Shown here one piece after another: positions 11,376-24,387 of a DNA stretch of 64,000 nt (within the stretch, counting starts at the first letter, position 1; every line of letters starts with the position of its first letter). Location: assembly GCA_030770425.1 (NCBI GenBank), contig JASJFT010000051.1:1-64000 (forward strand), read 5' to 3'. The stretch comes from Darksidea phi. Taxonomy: Eukaryota; Ascomycota; Dothideomycetes; Pleosporales; Lentitheciaceae. A program made the position numbers and the translations under genes. The notes below the pieces were generated by a model. The model was not told the DNA's origin and did not search any database. It worked only from the letters and a program-made list of their open reading frames with translations.

Positions 11376-12792
11376 TATACATGCCCAACAATTCAAGCAA
11401 CCCGCACAGTTTCGACAATGTTACTACTCATCCGTCACTAGTTTGGAAGACTGACAGAACTGACGTTGAAGTGTACCAATAGCGCCAACGTCAAGACAAC
11501 CTAGGCCTTACTGCTGAGATAAACGATCCCAATAGAATTTTGAAAGGAAAATTTCAGTTCGACGTTCCACGATTACTTTCATCGGATTGGACTACAGGGT
11601 ACGCATCTGTCTATCACTCTTCAATAAGTTGGGACTCGTTCTTGAAGAAGTAACAGGTGGGTGTGGCGTTGCCGATGCTGCAGATGGCAAAGTGTATCGT
11701 GGGATGGATACTTGGGTCTGAAGGAACTAGGGAGGGCATGGTACTACTCGGACCCTCCTTTTGAGAATCAATCCGAGGAAACAGTCATGATCTTGTAGTA
11801 GAGTGTCCGTAATCAGCACTGCGCATTCATCATGGCCACACTCTCGTTTTCAGAGTTGCAGTTACTTGAGCCGCCCGTATAATTACGTCTACTGCATTGC
11901 ATCTTTTCTGCGTATTATCGCGCCTTCAAGCTACAAACCTCATATCTTGTTCATCTTGAGTCACTTCCATCTTTGTATTCCAATCTTAACCACATCTTAC
12001 ATAGCAGGAATCGTTCCCCATTCTCGCGCTCTCCAAAAATCCCCCCGCATGTTAGAAACTTCAGCATTTCACCTCAACCCAAGCAGTCAGTTTCCCAACC
12101 CAAAGCATCCACTCCAAGCTAATCACATCTCCTCCCATCGTCGAGCCCTGGTGCCTTCCCACCCACCTTGCTCATGAAGTCACCACCCTCCTGTATTCCC
12201 CAGGCTTCCCCGTCGTCATGAGGTACAAGTTCATCAAACTATCTAGACGCGCTTGTAATTGCGATGAACATATCATCTAAGTTAAGAAATAGAGTCACTC
12301 AATTGTGTAGCTAGCGAAACCTAGTGGTCTAGCTCTACACCGAGGTCTGCACGACTGATACTTGAAACATTCTCAACAGAGTAGACAACGACCTTGTCAC
12401 CGTCGCCTTGACTTCATAGCTAAGCATTAGCGCGTAAGCATGATCTAAAATAGAGAGTTAGGTTGTTTCTTCAAGGAGTTCTCCCAATGGGTTGGTACAA
12501 CACAAGGGCATGAGCTGGAAGCTAAAATAAAGGGCTGTGCTTTTCCTGCTCCGCCAATTCCTAGTCTTAGAGAACTAGACCTACCATCAGATCCCATCAT
12601 CACAAACAAGCATGGCCAGCACATACTTACAAGACTAATGAACACCTACTATACAATAGTCTTCTACCAATTCAGACATCATCCTTTCGATTCGGCCCAC
12701 TGTCCCAGTATCCAGAACAACAGCTCACTGGTCCACTCACCAATATAGCCGTGCAATCCCTCAATGCTCGATATTCGAAACATCACCTCGTC
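11376..12792. other. Intergenic, no supported gene
   Basis: Contains a few short frames (for example 11803-12177, which begins with a non-ATG start) and pyrimidine-rich tracts. Part of 11560-11770 could be the eroded tail of the HET remnant, but I found no motif to support that. Nothing else is recognised. Confidence 0.35.
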
Positions 12793-12911
12793 GGTATTAC
12801 TGTGTACAGTTCTACAGCTCTATTATCGTGTATAAGGTGCGGGTATAGCACTTCTACTGTGTTTTGTGCGGACCTTACAGACTCCCACTATGCAAATCCA
12901 AACCAAATAGC
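12793..12911 (+). repeat. Partial copy of the fold-back element
   Basis: The segment carries GGTATTACTGTGTAC, CTACAGCT, GTGCGGGTATAGCAC, TCTACTGTGT, TTGTGCGGACCTT, GACTCCCACTAT and CAAATCCAAACC, in the same order as positions 1-97 and, for the first words, as 63973-64000. It is a single arm with a small internal deletion and no second arm. It shows that the left boundary of the family extends upstream of what is visible at base 1. Confidence 0.75.
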
Positions 12912-13205
12912 CGTGCAATCCAACGGATATCTCCTAGAATTAAAAGTTCATTTTGCATAAGCATACTATACACGCTAGAATCGAACCCTCTTGTCCTCAC
13001 ATCCTCTGGCAAAGCCATACCCTCCAAAACCACCGCCCATTGTCTATCCTACAAAAATGCTCACATGTGCCGCTAAAGCGAAAATCTTTCACTCTCTCAA
13101 ATACCTCTTTCATTCCTCACCCTCCATCATGGTCTAGAACGCCCAGAGCAACTTGACATGTCCAAAACGAACTCTGAAAACCAGAGTGAGAACGCGGTGC
13201 TGTTT

Positions 13206-16200
13206 CTACCTGCCACCAGCCATGACATTGCGATAGTAGCTCGCGCTCAAATCGCAACTGTGCTTGAGCCACAAGTCCTCTGTGAGCGGCAACCTCAACA
13301 CTCTCGCCCTTTCTGAATGCTGTGTATTCATTAGTATACAGTCACACTCTACTCCAACCTCATAGATCTAACATACCTTGTTCTTAGAGACCAGCCCAGC
13401 CACAACGCCCGAGATCTCGCTTAGCGCGACCCTCTCCTCAAGTCCGCACGCCTCCCAACGATCCCTCGCTACAACTTCAAGCGCCCGCTGCAGCGAACCG
13501 AGCAGCTCATTGATCTTGTGATTCAACTCTTCATCCACGCGATACGCTGAGCGCTGCCCAGTGAGATCCAGCAACTCAATGTAGTCGAAGTAGATGGCAC
13601 CACCTTGGTTCCAACCTGGAACGGGCTCCTTCGTCTTGCCCGACCTTGCAAACCGCGATCCATGGTCAGATGTCGGACTACTCGTAGGTGTAGGAATGAA
13701 ACCACCCATGAGTTCGCGGAGAGCATCATAGTCGCGGGAAATGATGGACTCGGGACCAACATTTCGGCATAGGACCTCGTGAGCTTCTTCGGGCTCTTCT
13801 GCTTGTATGAGATGCATAGCTTGTCGAAGCGCATCGCCTTCGGTCTTGGCTTGCAGAGCTGCTGCTGCATGCATCCATGTCCCCGGGATGGATAGAGTAC
13901 GAGAGAGGTACGTGTAGGTGGGATCGGAGTCGGTAACAGAGTAGGTGTTCGAGAACTGATTGAGGAGGGAGCGGATGTAGTGAGCACGCATGGCGGGCCG
14001 GGAGACATGCATGTACACCCATGCCGCGGTCGTCCAGTGCTCAGGAGTGTGAAGCGATGCAGCGTAAGTAATGGCGAGCTTGTCGCCGAGCTCAGCAAGA
14101 GGATCCTCCGCTTGGTCGTCGCCCGAATCTGTTGCTGTGGAAGAGAGGAACGAGGATTGCACGTCGATACCTTTGCTGCGAACGGTTGGCATGCCCACGA
14201 TGCGTTCCTCATCTTCATCAGGGTCTTCGCGGCGTGACTTGAACACGTGGAAGAGTTGGAACGACATTCGTGCGTTCAGAGGATGACCGGAGACGTTCTC
14301 GGGCGCAATCACATCTTCAACGTTGACCGGCAGCGGGAGCTCCATCTTTGCAGAAGCATAAAGCTTCAACACGCCCCAGAGCAGGTCCTCGCGGTTGTCT
14401 TTCTCAAGGTCGTTCCAGCCCATGTCCTTGCCTTCTTCAACGAACCAAGGGATGGGCTTCACATCCTCCTTTCCGTAAGCCAAGGCATCAGCAAACTGTG
14501 CAACAGCCATCTCAATCGACTCGTCAGCCCTGATACCATACCAAAGGCGGAGGCCGAAAGCACGACGCCAGTCGAGATTGAATCGGCTTGCGATGTTGAA
14601 AGTAGACGCCTTGTTCTCGCGCCCACCTCCAGTCTTACCCTCGGACTGCGCGCAGTTGCCAGCGACGAGCTCATACAAAGCACGGACCGGCTCATCAATC
14701 TCGGCAAGCACATCCATACGTCGCCACTCCTCAATTTGCGATGTCATATCCTGACGTGTCGTATCATCGCCTCCAATCTGAGCAACCATGGTTGCCAAGC
14801 GGAGATCGAAGCCCTCTAGAAGGGCGTTGCAGGCGTCAGCAACGGAGTTGCAGCTAAGATACGCAATAGCCTTTTCCTCGGGAGTTCCGGCAGCCCGAGC
14901 ATGCTTCTGTGCGTCCTCGTACACGAGAGACTTCCAGAACTCCGACAGTTGCTCCTTTCGCACCCGGGTTTTATGCTGGTTAAACTCCTCTTGGTCCATG
15001 TCTGATGGAGATTGACCTCCCGCATCGAAGAGAAGAGAAAGCAACTTCCATGCCTGCTGCTCGTGTGTTCCAGTTACTGTACCGAGGGGGACGAATTTGG
15101 CTAAAGCCTCGAAGTCCAGCTGATCCGGTTCAGTCCGCAGTTTACCGAAAGGAACATCTTGTGTATCCTGCGAAGAAAATACTTTAGTGTGCTCTTTCTG
15201 AAGACCTATAGTTGGTGGGACGGCCTAGGTAGGTTAGATACATGACAAAACCCGTGATAGAATTCCCTTACATCAACGAAGGTGGGGAGCCTCTTGAAAC
15301 GGATGTCCTTCTCGGCGCCTGCGATAGAGTCGCGCGGGTAGTGGTATATATCTTGATTAGGCGTGTCGAGGTTCTTGCTGGTGTATACAAGGACCCCGGT
15401 TTCGCTGAAGTGAGGTTTGTTGCAGCTGTGGAAGTCTTTGTCGGCGCCATCCAATTGGTCGAGATCGTGGGATGTTTTGGGTCGCTTCGCATATGGATAC
15501 TAGACATGGAATTCAGCAATCTTGTTCTCATTTAATTTGTGTTTACATACAGATGGACTCTAGGTCCAGGGCGTCAATCTATCAAAAGACCCGTAAGGGA
15601 AGCCAAGACAAGTTGCGCCCGAAACAAAATATAAAATGGGGAAGGGAAATCAAACCTGCATGCCATGTCCAGTCCTCTTCGTTGTCGAATCCATGCGCTT
15701 ATCCGTTCCACCAAACAAAGAATCCATCAGATCCATTCGGTCCATCGTAGTCTTGGTGTTTCGACCAACTGACTGCGCCAATACAGTCGGATTTGCATCT
15801 CGCTCTCGAAGAGCCTTGATCTGCGTCTCGCGCAGAGCTTGTCGATCCTGCTTCTTCGGGCTGATGGTGCGCTGGAGGGTGTTTGCCCAGTTATCATCGA
15901 ATACATAGGGGCCTTTCGAAGGTGTACCTGTCGGTCGCAGTAGTTGGCTGGTCTTGAGTATCGACTTGGGCTTGATAGAGTCCTTGAAAAGCTCGGGCTC
16001 TTTGACGGCTGCTTGCTCCGTGGTGCGAATCGGTCTAGACACAGAGTCCGTCATGTCCTGGTCATCTGCCGATTCGGATCCGCTTTCATCAGTGTAGTCT
16101 TGCTGACCATCAAGCGAACCCACGGAGCGCTCCCCTAAAAAAGACTCGCCTCGGGATTCCTCCATCTCTTCGTCTTCTTCGTAAGCTGCTTGGTCACCAA

Positions 16201-19200
16201 ACTGGCCGGGGACACTGGCGCGCTTGCGCATGCCCTTCTTGAAGTCAAAAGTGTCGTCGGGGCTGGACTGCGCACCGGGGCTAGACTCGGAAGGGCTGAC
16301 GAACGAACTACCCTGAGCACCGGAACCAGGTTGGGCAGGCGTGTCAGGCACTGCGCTCAAAGGGCTGGATTCATCTTCGTCATCATCGTAGTCGAAACCG
16401 TACGTTGAGAAGTGAGGCACGGTAAAGACCCACTCGCCGGTCTCTGGGCGGTAATCCTCGAATGTTGTGCCGCCGACACGCTTTAGGCGCTCCAGATGCT
16501 TTGTATCTTTCTTGCCAGGCCGCGAGGCGCCGCGTGGCCACGAGTTCCCAAGTGTAATGCGGGAATGATGGTTCAGGCCAGAGCCTAGTGGAGGCTTCGG
16601 GACAGAACAAGTCTCACCGTAGCAAGTCGCATTACGGTGGTTGAGCTGCACGATATCGCCAAAGAGCTTGTCAAGAGGAACTTCGGACAAGTTAACTGGT
16701 TTGCCCATATTGAACTCGATTTTGCCAATCTTGTCACGACCGACAACGAAGTTGGAAATGTTCTCCAGTTGGCGCTTATTCATTTTCTTTAGTTCGTCAA
16801 GGCTGGGCGACGAGTAGTACGCGCCGGCTTTGGGGTCGAGAACCTGGCCGTTCTGAACGTTCAGCGAGGCAGATGTACGTGGTGCCAAAGCGCCATTCTC
16901 GGGGACGGGTGTCAGTTCCTTTCCATTGACCTGCTGCATTTCCGGGCGGTTAGAAGATCCGTTGGACGGCTCGCTGTTTGCAGTCGTCGAAGAACTTCCT
17001 GGAGAAGTATCACGAGACTCTTCACGCACAATGAGGGCTCCACTGCTCGAGCCATTGACGGTAGGGCCATTCGAAAGTGTATTCTCAGAGCTGGGTCCAG
17101 CAAAGCTCACACGCTTAGCGGGAGAGGCGTCTTCGAACAGCGAGGGGCGTGAATTGATCGACCGATTGATGTTCAATTTCTTGAGGCTACCACTGCCAAA
17201 TGAACGTCCAGTCGTCGAAAAAGCGCCAGGAGCAAGGATGCTGGTGTCTGGCGTGAAGCTGTTTCGTAGATTGCTCGTCGACAGGCTCTTACCCAGCGAG
17301 CGAGAAAGGCTACCGGGGCTGAACAAGCTTCCACTGAGAGGGCTAGACTGGCTGGATGCACTGGTCGGAGTGCCGTACGTCGAGTAGGTGAAGCCATAGC
17401 CGCCGTTCCGCTTGCCTTGAGGGGTGAGGAGACGTGTTGACTGAGAAGGGTTCAGCTTGTGCTGAGGAATAATAGAGCTCTTCCGGTTCTTTTGGCTGCT
17501 AGATAGAGGAGTAGCGAGTGGTCCAGGGCTCTGGACCGGGGTTGCAAGACCTGCGAAGAGAGCATCGTTTCCGTACGGATTGGTGTTCATGGAGGTCTGG
17601 AGCAAAGAGTTTCCAGATGCGCCAAACAGGCTGTTGCCAGCGGGCTGCTGGTTCTGTTGCTGCTGATTTTGGCTGCCAAATAGCGAACCGCCTAGAGTGG
17701 ACTGATTTGCGGTGTTTTGTCCCATGTTGTTGAAGAGCCCACCACCAGTGTTTGTGGTGGTGGAGCCTCCGAAGAGGCCGCCTGGCTTCTGCTGATTGTT
17801 GGAGGCACCGAAGAGGCTCCCACCGGCATTCTGCTGGGTATTCTGCGTGTTCACGTTGCCGAAGAGACCACCACCAGTGTTTCCGGTATTCGTATTCGTG
17901 CTACCGAAAAGACCTCCAGTCGCGGTAGGTTGATTAGCGGGTGCACTTCCGAAGAGGCCACCAGTAGACTTGTTCTGTCCGAAGAGCCCCCCTGCCGGCT
18001 GCTGTTGTTGCTGTTGCTGATTGTTGTTGCCAAACAAACCGCCTCCAGTCGTGTTAGTGGCCGAGCCGCCGAAGAGACCTCCTGGCTTTTGCTGGTTGGC
18101 TTGATTGTTCTGACCGAAACCACCACCACCGCCGAAGAGACCGCCAGATGTCTGGTTCTGGGGCTGATTCTGCTGGGTTTGGCCGAAAGCGCCGCCAGTA
18201 TTTCCAAAGAGACCTCCACCTGTTCCTGTAGTCTGTGTGTTGTTGCCGAAGCCTGTTGGAGCGGTTTGATTCTGCTGACCAAATAGCCCGCCACCAGTAT
18301 TCGATTGCCCCCCCAAGGTAGTGCCACCGAAAGATGTGGTGGTGTTGGGCGTATTTGTGCTGCCGAATCCTCCGAACGCTGTCTTATTTTGAGCCTGATT
18401 GTTCTGGCCGAAGAGACCACCGCCAGTTGATGCACCAAAGCCAGTGCCACCTGAGCCGAAGGCGCCGCCTGTGTTTGTGTTGGTGCCACCACCAAAAAGG
18501 TTTCCTCCGGTGGTGCCCGTCTGGGCCGTAGTTGACCCGAACAGTCCTCCTGTAGGCTTGTTCTGACCGAATAGACCGCCGCCGCTCGTGTTGGTGTTGT
18601 TGGCGCCAAAGCCAGTGCCTGTGCCCCCGCCGAACGATGTGCCTGTATTGCCAGTGTTTCCAAACATGCCACCGCCCGTGTTAGCGTTCGCGCCAAAGCC
18701 AGTCGAGGTGTTATTAGCAGCTGTGTTTGACCCGAAGCCTCCAAACCCGGTGCTCTGGCCGAAAGCACCCGCCTGCCCATTCTGATTGCCATATCGTCGG
18801 CCTTGATTGTAATCCGCCATTCTCAGTTCTTCCAGCGAGTAGTTCTGATACGGTTGCTGAAATGTGATAGTCTGATACTGGGCCTGGCCGTTTGTACCGG
18901 TTTCCTTCTCTTGGAAAGCTTGGAAGGGGGTCGCTGCGGTGCCATTGTTAGGCGCATTCGACGCAGCGGCGCCAAATGCACCACCACTGGATCCGCCAAA
19001 GCCGCCAGATGTAGTCCCAAATCCAGAAGTGGTGTTGGTTGCTCCTCCGCCGAACAGGTTACCCCCGGTGTTCGTTGCAGAGGCGCCAAAGCCCGTCTTG
19101 TTCTGACCGAACAGACCGCCGCTGGTGTTACCGCCACCGAAACCGGTCGATGTGTTGGTGTTGGCCGTCGCTCCAAATCCGCCAAACGTTGTGCCTGACG

Positions 19201-19841
19201 TAGAGCCACCGCCGCCAAAGAGGTTACCACCGCCGGACCCGAACGGTTTCGAGCCGAAGCTGGTTTGTGTGTTGGTGCCAAAGCCGCCTATAATGTGAAG
19301 TGGTCAGTCAAGGTCCATAGTGGTCAATCAGAAATTTCGCTAAATCAATAGGTGACGCTCCAACAGTTCGAAAAACGCGTCGTCGGCGCCGTGAGTGAAT
19401 CTGCTAATTCGAACCTAGCGCCCAAAATCCAAGACAAGCAACAAATTGCAAGACAGCCGCGAGAGAGACGCGCAAAATTCGACGTACCTCCGCCTCCGAA
19501 TGGAGAGCTCGTGGTGTTGCTGGTATTGCCGAACAAGCTGCCGCCGGTGTTGCCCGACTGGCCGCCAAAGATGCTGCCTGAGTTCGAATTGGAACCGAAG
19601 CCTGGAGACGCGGAGAGCGAGTTAGAGATGTTGGACCGGCGCGGCGTGGCACTCGTCGTTCAGGGCGTTTCATCTACCGTGACGCAAGGGCGAGGAGCGA
19701 AAACTGTCATAGAGAGAAATGTGTGTACGTACCTGAGCCGGTGGTGTTGTTGTTGTTGTTGTTGGCACCAAATCCCCCGAAGGTGGACTGTTGCTGGTTA
19801 TTGGAGCCGAAGCCCCCGAAGCCGCCAGACCCAAACGACAT
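13206..19841 (-). CDS. Nup98-Nup96 precursor nucleoporin (1995 aa, 6 exons)
   Basis: Exons: 19841-19733, 19601-19488, 19287-15656, 15499-15272, 15167-13377, 13319-13206; total 5988 nt, phase-consistent. The third donor (GTTTGA) is weak. Residues 1 to about 700 are FG/GLFG-rich (MSFGSGGFGGFGSNN at the start) and are interrupted by a GLEBS motif at about 194-230 (TPFQAF..QTITFQQPYQNYSLEEL), the binding site for Rae1/Gle2. Residues about 898-1040 are the nucleoporin autopeptidase domain, with the cleavage triad HFS at 1033-1035, so self-cleavage F1034/S1035 would release Nup98-like and Nup96-like halves. The C-terminal half (DLWLKHSCDLSASYYRNVMA near the end) is the Nup96/Nup145C helical scaffold of the Y complex. 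It corresponds to yeast NUP145, fission yeast nup189 and Aspergillus sonB. Its role is nuclear pore assembly and mRNA/protein transport. Confidence 0.95.
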
Positions 19842-20986
19842 TTTGGGGCCGCCGAAACGAAACGCGCGTGAGAGCTCTCGCGTGTAGAAATATCGCTGCG
19901 CGGAAAGCGTTCGCGTGGATGGGGTTGCGAGTGCGGATGCGCGGGTGTGCGGGCGAGGTGAAGTGGAGGCAGGAGTTGCCCTTTAAGTGGCAGAGAAAAC
20001 GCGCCAAGACTGCGAGCAAGCAGTGCGGGGCTTGCACGGGTTACAGCGCGGGCGAAAGAGCGGAAGAAGCTCAAAGAGCGAGCAGATAAAGTGGTGAAAA
20101 GGCCGTCATGGAAAGGAAGGAGCGACGGGGGTATATGTGTGCAGTGGAAGCCGTGAGGTCGCGATTAATTGGGGCCCGAGGACTACGTTAGGTAAGCACT
20201 TAGCGCACTAACAGACATCACGTGGTATCCTTTCTACCCACACCGCAGCAGAGTTTGGTCCCCTGGGCCAGAAATGACAAAACGGGTGCGCAATTGGCGA
20301 ATGGTAGGGGTTTGTTCTGAGCTCAGTGTTGCAGCCTGCGTGGTTTCCTAGAGATACCTACTGCTGCCTGCTGCCTGAGGCCACTGAGCCCCGAATCGAC
20401 CGTATTCTTAGACCGTGAAACACTTCCCACAACACTTCTCACATCAATAGATGCATCGAGACCAGTCATGTCGCCCAACAAGACCCTCCATTCGTACAAG
20501 CAAGCGACAGCCCAACCTCTGTCAGCCACTGCCCACAGCAATCGTCACAACGTCATCATTACCCTACAATGTGCGAGGTGAATGATACGAAGGGCTAAGC
20601 AGGCCACATCGTCGTGAAACCCACTGACAACATACCTATCAAAAATTAGGCCACGCAAAACTCTCAAACCTGATATGGGTCCCGTCGGACATCCCGCCAC
20701 CCAATGCGTCCTAGCGCCGTCCAATCGCGCTAAGCCATCAAGCTTTCAGCAACCACGCGAACGCGCCGTCGGTCCCGCAGCATATCTCAACTCGACCCAA
20801 AACGAAAACAAAGAACCCAGAAACATCTTCACTCCAAACACAGCTACGAGACCAGAAACAAAATAACCCCTCCTCTCTACACTGTCAATTCACCCTCCGA
20901 TTTACCTTTGCTTCGAAGTGCGCCCACGCAGCCCTACACCTACCTCACCCTCCATCCACCGCATCCGGCGCCAGACAGAAGAATAG
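19842..20986. promoter_or_regulatory. Divergent intergenic region, nucleoporin and centrin promoters
   Basis: 1145 bp between the minus-strand nucleoporin start (19841) and the plus-strand centrin start (20987). It holds CT/CA-rich tracts typical of fungal core promoters (about 20870-20960). Short frames here (for example 20323-20541) have no motif. No TATA box was assigned. Confidence 0.45.
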
Positions 20987-21703
20987 ATGGCAACATCCTC
21001 GACAAACCCACCCCTAGCATCGCGCTACGGCCTCGGCCGCCCTCCCCCCTCCACCTCGCACGCGCAAACCCAACACCAACAATCCTTCGCGCAACACTCG
21101 CAAAAGCCCGCGCAACGCCTCGAAGCCGAGCGCCTAGAAGCATCGCGAAAAGCGCGCGAAGACCGTGAAAGAATGGACACCCTGCACCAAGAAGCCCTCG
21201 CCGCGCTCTCTGAAGAGCAACGCGAGGAAATCACCGAAGCCTTCAATCTGTTCGACCTAGACAAGGATGGATATATCGATTATCACGAGTTGAAAGTCGC
21301 TATGAAGGCGTTGGGGTTTGATCTCCCTAAATCGGAGATACTGGGCTTGTTGCAGAGTCATGGCGTGCAGAGTCAGCAGCAGAGCGCTGTGGGGAAGGGG
21401 AAGAGGGCTGAAGGGCAATATACACCGCCGGCAAGACTGCTGCTGTCCTTTCAAACTTTCCAGACCCTTATGGCTCAACGGATAGAGGCTCGCGATCCGC
21501 AGGAAGAAATCCTAAGGGCCTTCGAACTGTTTGACGAAGGTGGGAAGGGTAGGATTACACTGCAGGACCTCACGCGCGTGGCGCGGGAACTAGGCGAAGG
21601 ACTCCAGCACGAGGAATTGGTGGCTATGATTGAGGAATTCGACATGGACGGCGATAATGCTATTAGCCGGGAAGAGTTCATTAATATTTGCTTGGGTACA
21701 TAG
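20987..21703 (+). CDS. Centrin (Cdc31-like EF-hand protein)
   Basis: A single-exon 238-aa protein from ATG 20987 to TAG 21701-21703. The N-terminal about 75 residues are Gln/Ser/Ala-rich then charged and helical. EF-hand 1 has a canonical loop ([12 protein letters not shown]) preceded by [13 protein letters not shown]-hand 2 is degenerate, and in its place lies an unusually long polar segment ([20 protein letters not shown]). EF-hand 3 ([12 protein letters not shown]) is weak, while EF-hand 4 ([12 protein letters not shown]) looks functional. Strong centrin signatures are [14 protein letters not shown] and RVARELGE. Centrin binds Ca2+ and acts in spindle-pole-body duplication; the yeast homologue also associates with the nuclear pore/TREX-2, which fits loosely with its nucleoporin neighbour. 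No intron was found in the extra segment. Confidence 0.9.
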   Translation: MATSSTNPPLASRYGLGRPPPSTSHAQTQHQQSFAQHSQKPAQRLEAERLEASRKAREDRERMDTLHQEALAALSEEQREEITEAFNLFDLDKDGYIDYHELKVAMKALGFDLPKSEILGLLQSHGVQSQQQSAVGKGKRAEGQYTPPARLLLSFQTFQTLMAQRIEARDPQEEILRAFELFDEGGKGRITLQDLTRVARELGEGLQHEELVAMIEEFDMDGDNAISREEFINICLGT

Positions 21704-21978
21704 CATTGGAAATTGGTGAATAAGAACGGGCGTCTTTTATTCTGTTGCATTTCAGATTGAGCGAATCAGGCGTTTGGGTGCGGTTGAGACGCTGAAGGAG
21801 CATTCGGGGCGAAAACCGGAGTAAGGCGATGCAGATACCATGTTACTTCCAATCAAGCACTCTCGAACTGCAACGGTCATTTTGCACTGAGGATTATATG
21901 CACAATTCAGTGACCTGGCCACCCCAAGACACGCGACAAAAGAAAAGACACTCATTGTACAGGATTGCTCTTCCACCT

Positions 21979-23681
21979 CTACTGGCCTGGGGAGATCAAC
22001 TGCCCCCTCTTCACTGCATCATGTGCCCAACCACCAGCCAGCGCCACTCCACCATTCTTCGCCCCATAATCCTTAATCCTAGCCTCAAGTTCCGGCCTGA
22101 AATGCCTGATCAACCCCTGCAAAGGCCATGCGAACGCCTCTCCCAATGCACAGATCGTATGGCCCTCGACTTGCTTGGTCAACTCCTGCAACATATCGAT
22201 CTCACGTTCTCGCGCCTGGCCCTTGGAGAAGCGGTCCATGATCTGGTGCGTCCACTTCGAGCCTTCACGGCAGGGCGTGCACTGGCCGCAGGATTCATGA
22301 TGGTAGAATTTTGCGAGGCGGGTAATGGCGCGAACGACGTCAGTAGATTTGTCCATGACGATGACGGCGGCTGTACCAAAGCCGGATTGCGAGTCTTTCA
22401 GGGCGTCGAAGTCCATAAGTTGGTCGTCACAGATGTGCTTGGGGAGAATAGGGGTGGATGAGCCGCCAGGGATGACGGCGAGTAGGTTGTCCCAGCCGCC
22501 ACGGACACCGCCGCAGTGTCGGTCGATCAGGTCACGAAGTGGGATAGACATCTCTTCTTCAACGGTACAGGGCTGGTTAACGTGGCCGGAGATGGCAAAG
22601 AGCTTGGTTCCTGAATTACGTTCACGGCCGAAGCTGGCGAACCAACTACCTCCTCGTCGGCAGATGGTGGGCGCTACGGCGACAGTCTCAACGTTGGCGA
22701 CGGTGGTGGGGCATCCGAAAAGACCAACGGCGGCCGGGAACGGGGGCTTTAGACGAGGCTTTCCGGGCTTGCCTTCCAGAGACTCAATGAGCGAGGTCTC
22801 CTCTCCACAGACGTATGCGCCCATTCCTCGGTGGACAAAGACGTCAAAGTCGTAGCCGGACCCGCATGCATTCTTGCCAATCAAGCCAGCCTGGTATGCT
22901 TCCTGGATAGCGCGCTGTAGAACGGTGGCCTCGTGGTAGAACTCGCCGCGGATATAAATGTAAGCAGCGGTAGCGTTCATGGAACGGCCAGCAACGAGAC
23001 AGCCCTCGATGAGCTTGTGGGGGTCTTTGCGCATGATCTCGCGGTCCTTGCAGGTTCCGGGCTCGCCCTCGTCGGCGTTGACGACCAGGTAGCGGGGCTT
23101 GTTGTCCTTGTCCCAGTCCTTGGTATTCATGAATGACTACGCTCGGTGAGTAACTGCACGTCTCCATCGCCTATTGTTTGCGTACCCATTTCAATCCGGA
23201 GGGGAAACCAGCACCACCTCGGCCGCGCAGACCAGATGCCTTCATCTCCGAAATGATCTGCTTTCATCAGATATGCTCACTACCTCGTCGACCTTTTAGG
23301 TATACACACCCAGTCATGGCCCTTTAGGATAATTTCCTTCGTCTTGTACCAATCGCCATATTTCATAGCGCTCTTCAAATCCGCGCCATGGTGTCCATAC
23401 AGGTTCTGAAAGATCCGGTCCTGGTCCCTCAGCCCTCCATACGTCCGCTTCGGCGCATCCTGGACCGTGGCCAAATTCCTCCTCTGCGATCGCGACGGGG
23501 TGGCGGGTGAAAGGCGAGAAGCCGCTGTGGCGGCCGGGAGAGCTCGGTGGGCGACAGCGCTCAGCGTCTGCGTGCCGGGAGCGTGGCGGACGAGCATCGT
23601 GGGCACAGGATTGAGCTGCAGCCGTGCAATTGATGCGCTGGGGGCGTGCTTCGAGATGTGTCGAGGGAGGCGATATGGCAT
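21979..23681 (-). CDS. nuo-51: NADH:ubiquinone oxidoreductase 51-kDa subunit (complex I, NDUFV1 type)
   Basis: Exons 23681-23310, 23257-23186, 23136-21979; introns of 52 and 49 nt (GTGTGT..GCAG and GTACGC..GTAG), both in phase. The longest frame gives 533 aa. A start at ATG 23597 ([10 protein letters not shown]) gives 505 aa and a better Arg/Ala-rich mitochondrial presequence, so the true start is uncertain. Motifs: glycine-rich NADH/FMN site [43 protein letters not shown], and the 4Fe-4S ligands [11 protein letters not shown] plus the later Cys in HTICALGEA. It oxidises NADH, passes electrons through FMN to the N3 cluster, and sits in the matrix arm of complex I. All key residues are intact. 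Convergent with centrin; the 275-bp spacer holds both 3' UTRs. Confidence 0.95.
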
Positions 23682-24387
23682 GAGCTCCGCGATGGAGTAG
23701 CGCCAAGATCTGCATAGGTCATCCGAAATTCCATCGCGTGATTGGTCAACGCGGGATCGTGGACATCAAGCCGAGATTTTTGTGGCCGAGACGCCGAAAC
23801 AATCGACCTCGAAAATTGCGTCGCGATAACATTTCGACAAAGACGTAACTGATGTTCTCCTAGGAGGGTGTTCATGGACTTGAAAATATATCAAGCGTGT
23901 CTCCTTTAGAATTCAACTAACTGCAATGTCACTACGGTCAAGCGCCAACAGGCCCACCACGTACAGTACCCCAACTGCTAGCATAGAACCCCAAATTGGT
24001 CCCACAAAGCTTTGCTATATCCTATACCTTTAGATGTCTTTTGTATCAACGGTTGAGGTCAACATCGTCCTCGCAAATTCCCTTCGTTCACTTTGCATTA
24101 CTCTACGAGGGCTACCCGGCTCAGCAAAGCCTTCACTTCCAGTCGCTCCATCGTTGCTTGAACGACTACACGCCCTCTTCTTCTCTCACCTTGCTAATGG
24201 CCTTATCATACTTACCAGCTATATAACGTCCACCGCAATCCCGCAATCCCGCAATCCCGCAATCCACTGCTTCTCTTCTCCCACTCTTTCCACACTTGCT
24301 TCAACAGGGCGCTTCCAACCCTAACTTCTACGTCTCTTCGTGATAATCTTCTCGACAGACCATACTTCCATCATTTCTACATCCACA
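23682..24387. promoter_or_regulatory. Divergent intergenic region with a short tandem repeat
   Basis: 706 bp between the complex I gene start and ATG 24388. It contains four near-perfect copies of CGCAATCC at about 24233-24266, just downstream of a TATATAA-like word (about 24220), 120-150 bp before the downstream ATG. The repeat could be regulatory or a simple slippage product. Confidence 0.4.

Noticed and set aside
13523..14819. Long frames opposite and shifted to the Nup96 half
   Set aside because: They lie inside the confirmed nucleoporin exon, have no motifs and are shadows of its codon bias.
17717..18792. Plus and minus shadow frames in the GLFG-repeat region
   Set aside because: Repetitive codons of the FG repeats keep other frames open; only the GLFG frame continues into the GLEBS and autopeptidase domains.
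19352..20089. 245-codon plus frame over the nucleoporin 5' end
   Set aside because: Overlaps exons 1-2 and introns of the nucleoporin on the other strand and begins with a non-ATG codon.
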